Origin: Trichostrongylus colubriformis | Lineage: Eukaryota > Nematoda > Chromadorea > Rhabditida > Trichostrongylidae | DNA: 64,000 nt | Assembly: GCA_963978905.1 (NCBI GenBank) | Contig: OZ022258.1 | Location: forward strand, 45,616,591 to 45,680,590 | Reading direction: 5' to 3' | Part shown: positions 58,931-64,000 of the stretch, piece by piece | Numbering within the stretch: position 1 is the stretch's first letter | Layout of the letters: every line of letters begins with the position of its first letter | Made by a program: the position numbers and the translations under genes | The notes under the pieces: generated by a model | What the model was told of the DNA's origin: nothing | Databases searched by the model: none | The model's input: the letters and a program-made list of their open reading frames with translations, nothing else

Positions 58931-61488
58931 AAACCACCTGTGCCCGTCTTCAAAGTAAGCATCCAAGAAATAAATCTTTTTTTTTGACAATAAACAGCAT
59001 AGCTATTTTGGGAGGCTGTAAGGAAAGGTTCGCTAAGAATGATGCTCTTTGTCTATAGTGCAGATTTCTACAAACGTCAGCCTTGCTTCGCAATTCATCA
59101 CTGTCCTGTCAAATATCCCATTAACACCATTGGAATTCGGGGGCTAGCTAAGCCATCATTCAATCTTAAAAGCCGTCTATTGCGATCAACTGGATCATGG
59201 GGAACTACTGGTCTTCATCTATTCGGAGTGGTAGTTACTCAACCTCACTGCTGATGGGCATCCTTCTATAGGACATCTGCTACCGTATTTTCACAGGGCA
59301 ATCTTCTTCTCTGCTTATTTTTTGCATGAATGAATTGTATCACGATGCTTCAGGGGATTATCCAGCGGATAGTCAAGATTCTCAATTGGGCTGCAAAGCA
59401 ACTCAATCTTGAGGCGTGTTACCAGGGTTATTTTTGAACCTGCTGCTCGTGCTATCCTGACCCACTTGCGAACTAGTCAGCCATGCTACATCATCTTGAG
59501 CCGCGTTCATACTTTGGTCCGGCGGCAGGATGATGCTGCGTTAACAGGAAGCGAGGCAGAGCGGCACGGAGGACATGCAGAGACGACGCAGGCAACAAGA
59601 CAGGGTAGCGATAGGCGGGAACGTGGAGACATGCAGCCACGCTATCACGCCGGCACCGCAAAGTATGAACGCAGCCTTAACTGGAGGATGCACTAATGTG
59701 GTAGTGTGTTATGTTGCGGTTGTGCTTAGTGGGAATGACACAACATCCATCCCTTACCACTGATGAAAAGTGGTATATTGCAAGTCCGTGAGGCTTTAGA
59801 GCAGCTTAATGCCACACACTTGCTTAGTTTGATAGTGTGTTTTATCTCTGAACCTGAAGATCCCTATTAATGCTTCGTCTGCGCGAATCCGGAAAATGAC
59901 ATCGGAAACTTGATAAGCGTTGAGCCTTTACTATTCAAAGTGGTGTGAGGAAACGGTGGACGTGTAGAACATTTTCAAAATTTTTTCACGAGCGAACTGC
60001 AATTGCAGTATTGTGCATAATTTTCCTGCAGCTCTCCTTGTGGTTGTAAGATCGTATAATTATAATTAAATGTGCTCTCAAGTGGTGCGAAGAAGAGCTC
60101 AGTTAGTGTCGTCCGGATTTCGACAAAGCTTATTGACCCCCCCCCCCCCCCTTCAAAATTTGGAAAAGAATGTTGAAGCTCTTCCCCTTGAGAACAGCAA
60201 GCTCAGTAAAAAACCGTTGCTAAGGGGGTTCGATATCGGCTCCTCGAAACAATTCATTGAAAAAGGGGTGTATTGAAATCTTTGTGTGTAAATTAAAGTA
60301 CCTGATTCATCATGAATGAATGTGTGCTGAGGAGTGAAAAGCTATTTTACACAAGTGCAATTGTTCCCATCTTGGGTACACCGTACCGATAAAGTACAGC
60401 CTATTAAAGAAGCTGCTCGCAGATGCAATCAGTGAAGCGTCCTATTTCCGGATATTCCCACTGTTGACGTATAGCTCTGATCGACGTTTCGCCTTTATGA
60501 ATATTTTTTATTAGGTCGGACAAAGATTTCCCGCCGTTTTGCGATCAACTAGCTCCTCGTGATTTTCAATTACATAGTGTACTCCGCAATTACAATTTTT
60601 CGGATTATTAGGTACATCTTTTTAGCAGAAAGCCTGCATTTTCTCATGCGTACAAGGTTCCGTGAAGATCTTCTGCAGAGACATCATTCTCACCTTATTT
60701 CAGACCTTATCAGATAAATGCAATTCTTGGCTGCTGGCTGTAGATACTTTGGAACCTTTACGAACCACATGCTCTGCCTCAGCTCGCAGTACGACGGCTA
60801 GTTGTGGAAGGGATGTTGTGAAGCCGTCGCTAGTGTGAGAGTGGCCTGTTATGTGTATTTGAAAAGAAACCAAGTTTCAAAACGATGCACCCTGTGGTCA
60901 CTTTTTCACGGTCTATCGTGAGCGTCGCCTGCCGAAATTTCACGACGGAGTTCTACACATGGCAATGGAATCTGCAGTAAAAGGCGATCACAGCTTGCCG
61001 AATCCTCCACTGCTTAAGGAAAATTCGATCGCTTCCCGCGGTGATGCCGAACCCTCACACCCAAGAACCAGTCAAAACTGTACAATATTAGGTGTGAAAT
61101 TTCCATTCTATTCTGTCAATCTGAGATGTATCGAATACGGTCTACGACATTTTTGGGCCTTTGAAGCATCTTTAAAAGGAGATATGGTTCAAAAGAGAGG
61201 AGGCCGTCAGAACCACCTTCTTATTCAACCGGATTCTGAGAAATAAACTTTTTGAATGAGAATGAAGATCTCCTCAATAAAATGTGCTGAATTGGTCGTT
61301 AATTATTTGCTTGCAAAAGATCGTATTTGGACTGAGCTACTACCTTCCACAGATGCTACTCGAAACGGCTCGCAGTTTTTGCCCGATCTAATTTGTTGTA
61401 TAGAAATAGGAGAATAAATTGAAATTGCTATACGTTTGTGAATGGTAAAACTTTTTCCCTACTTTTCACTATTCGCATTTGACTTCAA
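58931..61488. other. intergenic DNA with a MITE, no recognisable gene
   Basis: Contains the GGCCG-type MITE at 59499-59676 and a C15 tract at 60137-60151. Short plus-strand frames (60070-60276, 60959-61246) have some protein-like stretches but no splice context or known motif. Confidence 0.35.
59499..59676. mobile_element. GGCCG-type MITE, copy 5
   Basis: AGCCGCGTTCATACTTTG at the left and CAAAGTATGAACGCAGCC at the right are near-perfect terminal repeats. TTG and TTA flank the element. The interior has GAGACGACGCAGGCAACAAG and related blocks shared with copies 2 and 4. Confidence 0.7.
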
Positions 61489-61902
61489 AGGAATCGTCCA
61501 TGGAAAAATAAGCTTTCCCGTTAGGCATATACTTATGCTGCATTTGCCTAATGTGGGCCGCATGCAAAGTTTCACGCGAAAAAAAAAATGTGAATCCAGC
61601 TAAGATACAGCACTAGAAAGTCTCGGCCGGGAGGGCGGGGCCTCTGGCAAGTGCCCACCCCGCCGTCCACCGCGATCGGAGACGCATTATAGGAACAATG
61701 AATCCTCTGCGTTCCCAACAGCCGCTGACGACGGAGCGGAGCTTTCACGTGGACGCCCCGCCTGTCCGGCCAAGACATTGTGGTGTTGTATTTTGGCCGA
61801 ATTCTCACTTTCCGCAAGAAACTTTGCATGCGGCCCTTATTAGGTTAATACGACATAAATGTACGGTAACAAAAAAAAATCATTTCTCCGTGAGTGATTC
61901 CT
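61489..61902. mobile_element. TTAA-flanked MITE (piggyBac-like), copy B
   Basis: AGGAATCGTCCATGG at the left and GTGAGTGATTCCT at the right. TTAA follows the right end and TCAA precedes the left, one change from TTAA. It shares GAAACTTTGCATGCGGCCC and ACGACATAAATGTACGG landmarks with copy A. The centre is GC-rich and partly palindromic. Confidence 0.7.
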
Positions 61903-62060
61903 TTAACTTATTCTTGTATTCTCGCCTGGGCACGCATACACCTTTCCGTTTCCCTTCCTCCAGAGCATCTAGGGCACTTCGTTCTCTGAATTCTTACCAC
62001 AACGGAACAAGGCGAAGATGAAGAATTCGCAACAGGCGCCGTCAGCAAACGGACATTCTA

Positions 62061-62200
62061 CAGTCCATAACCCCTGGCAGGGCGTGGCCCTACGGACTTG
62101 GGTGAGAGAGTACGTGGCGAGAGCGAGAGTTGTTGGCAGGGTGATACACTTTCATCCAAGTCCGTAGGCCTCGCCCTGCCAGGCTTTGGGAAATGGACTG
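62061..62200. mobile_element. M2-type MITE with TA target duplication, copy 2
   Basis: CAGTCCATAACCCC and GGGAAATGGACTG begin about 45-bp terminal repeats that continue through GGCAGGGCG and CTACGGACTTGG. TA stands directly outside both ends (62059-62060 and 62201-62202), as produced by Tc1/mariner transposases. Confidence 0.75.
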
Positions 62201-63470
62201 TACAGGTACGCTCCATTCCGTGCAAACAAACGCATGACCAAAGCTTTATTATAGAAGCGGAATGGAAGCTCTGCAGCACTGTCCCCACCTTGATTGCATC
62301 GCATGCAAATGTGAGAATCTGACAGCATGTCAAGGGTAATTAGTGGGAAGATCTCTGAAAGATGAGCATGATAACGATTGGAAGCCTCATTTTTCAGCAG
62401 CAAAAAGATAATCTCGTTTCGTCTGCTGAGATTTTCGGGAAGCCATCCTTGTCGTGTTCCGATTTCGATTTGGATTCCTTCACGTGAATTCCAGAAGAAT
62501 CGTTGAGCACTTCAGTGGCATCTACTGATGCGCTCGTCAACTTGAGAAACTCACCCTGCAATTGGGAGCCTTATAACGGCGTGGAATTTTCACCTAAGTG
62601 GCATTTCGAGCGAGGTTTCAATCTTTCACAGTAATAGCATGCTTTGATTTCTGCTTCATTAGCATTGATGAGGATGGGGTGGGGGCTCTGCAATGCAAAT
62701 TTAGGCTTCCACATGCACGTTGTCATTAGGAATGTCGGGAGCAATCACGTTCCGAAAGATTTTACTGTCGAGGTTTTTTGAGATCATGATGCTTCTGTTC
62801 TTGAATTTTCGCGGTGCAACTACTGCATAGATCTGTTTTTATGACGAGATTTTCGTAAAAAAAAAACTGTTCATTCTTGAGTCCAAAGCTTTTTCTGCAA
62901 GCTGAACAAGTTTGTGAAAAAGTTGCGGTGTCAGACCATTTGTCTGATTCCAAGCCTCTGCTCCTCTGGTTTGGTGTAGTAATTAACAGAGCACTGCACT
63001 CGCAGGTGTCGAGAAAAATAGCCGCTTCAATACGACCCTCCCCCCTACATCGACCAAATACGACTCCCTTTCTTGACCTTTGGGATACCAGGAACTATTG
63101 CCGGATTGCATAGTTGCAACGTGTTTTATTTATTTACTGAGGCAAAAAGATTACTACTATACTACGGTTTGTCACACGGGTTTGCGGTGAAATACCCTCT
63201 GCTTCTTATCTGCCTATTGAAAGTTTAGCTTTAGTGCTTATTACTGACCTCCGAAGGTACCACCGCACCCTCTTATCCGGTCAAATACCACTCCCCTGTC
63301 GAGGAATCCTCTACTCTCGGTGTACCCCGTAGCAGAGTTTGAAGGCAGCTAGCATCTTCTACCAGCTGCAAGCTGTAGGGGGAATTGTGCCCATGCCTGT
63401 TAGCCATCGCTGCTGAAAGGCGGAAACGGGAACTGTCCGTGGTTGGGGGTGCCCAGACCATGGTATAATA
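62201..63470. other. intergenic DNA, no recognisable gene
   Basis: AT-rich sequence with short frames on both strands (for example 62762-62953 minus, with CSACRKSF and CSSCTAK cysteine pairs). That frame has two CxxC pairs but is only 63 codons with no splice context, so it is not called as a gene. Confidence 0.35.
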
Positions 63471-63996
63471 TTAGGTTGTCCCAAAAGTCTTGTAGGATTT
63501 TTCAAAAAGAAAAAATCAATAACTCTTGTTTACTTCGAGGCACGTCTAGGCGGTTCAAGAATATGGTAGAAGGTTCTCTGAGCTTTTCAACAAAATATGT
63601 ATTGACTTGCCAGATTCCGTGAAGAAAGCTTCAATGCCCGTAGTCGATACCCACCAAACACGAGGTGTCATCTACTGTGAGTGGTCACACAGCACCAAAG
63701 CGATGGATGTCAGCGCCTCCATCAGCGCTGCATTGGGCAAGGGATGTGTGAGCTACGAGACCATGCGCCGTTGGTTCATCAGCTTCGGCAACGGCGAGAT
63801 TGGCATGGAAGACAAACCACGCTCAGCACTGTGCTACTTCTGCGACACTGAAGGAATGTTTTTCCATGAGGTGCTGGTACAAGGCGAGACAGTCACCGCT
63901 ACCGTATGCACCCACCAGCTCCAGCAGCTCGCCGTCGCTGTTCGAGAAAAGCTCCAAAAAGGTCCGCGGTCAAGGTCCGCGGTCACCCTCCCATGA
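63471..63996 (+). pseudogene. mariner element: 5' terminal repeat and broken transposase N-terminus
   Basis: The element begins at a TA with TTAGGTTGTCCCAAAAGTC, a typical mariner terminus. The coding frame, readable from about 63607 with a first ATG at 63634, covers the DNA-binding half: KAMDVSASISAALGKG, then VSYETMRRWFISFGNGEI and EDKPRSA match the paired-type helix-turn-helix region and linker of mariner transposases. It stops at 63994-63996 after about 129 codons of the usual 340 or so. Just before the stop, GGTCCGCGGTCA is tandemly duplicated, and the following CCATGACGAC resumes the HD motif of the catalytic region in another frame. It is inactive. Confidence 0.85.
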
Positions 63997-64000
63997 CGAC

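Noticed and set aside
62762..62953. Minus-strand frame with two CxxC pairs, considered as a zinc-binding protein
   Set aside because: Only 63 codons, no splice or start context, and no match to a known finger spacing.

Overview
The window looks like nuclear DNA of a parasitic nematode, most likely a strongylid (hookworm group). This is inferred from four things: short introns with TTTYAG acceptors beside multi-kilobase repeat-filled introns, acceptor-like sites just before start codons (spliced-leader type), a two-gene operon with about 170 nt between stop and next start, and heavily decayed mariner and MITE sequence. I see no bacterial gene organisation, CRISPR array or rRNA. The only tRNA-like sequence is degenerate.

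Four protein-coding genes can be read exon by exon. (1) 18067-22409, plus strand: an IRF2BP-family nuclear co-regulator with the N-terminal C4 zinc finger and the C-terminal RING-like domain. Its 1.8 kb central intron holds several further exon-like segments, and a 39-bp tandem duplication has doubled one 5' splice site. (2) 25900-35716, minus strand: a ZIP9/SLC39A9 zinc transporter in nine exons, 322 aa, with all exon phases matching. (3) 38173-38507, plus strand: mitochondrial ribosomal protein mL33. (4) 38679-45155, plus strand: the signal recognition particle receptor beta subunit (SRPRB). Genes 3 and 4 look like an operon: a poly(A) signal follows mL33, then a U-rich stretch and an acceptor directly abutting the SRPRB ATG. 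ZIP9 and the operon are divergently arranged. Between them lie foldback elements and exon-like segments of an unassigned minus-strand gene.

Layout: 1-18 kb has no recognisable gene beyond a mariner remnant, repeats and an unassigned GC-rich segment; 18-23 kb IRF2BP; 23-25 kb dispersed repeats; 26-36 kb ZIP9 with repeat-bearing introns; 36-38 kb foldbacks; 38-45 kb the operon; 45-64 kb a repeat-dense, apparently gene-poor tract ending in a second mariner copy in the opposite orientation to the first. SRPRB intron 5 (4.9 kb) is the most structured non-coding stretch. It contains a cluster of six consecutive GC-rich hairpins, a 187-bp satellite array, a duplicated ORF-bearing repeat and a 144-bp minisatellite. 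That minisatellite matches, inverted, a 146-bp array in a ZIP9 intron.

The genes do not form one pathway. mL33 acts in mitochondrial translation, SRPRB in ER targeting, ZIP9 in zinc homeostasis and the IRF2BP protein in nuclear regulation. The most notable unexplained signal is the hairpin cluster at 40220-40406. All protein identities come from reading motifs in the translation and recalling the families; no database search was run.
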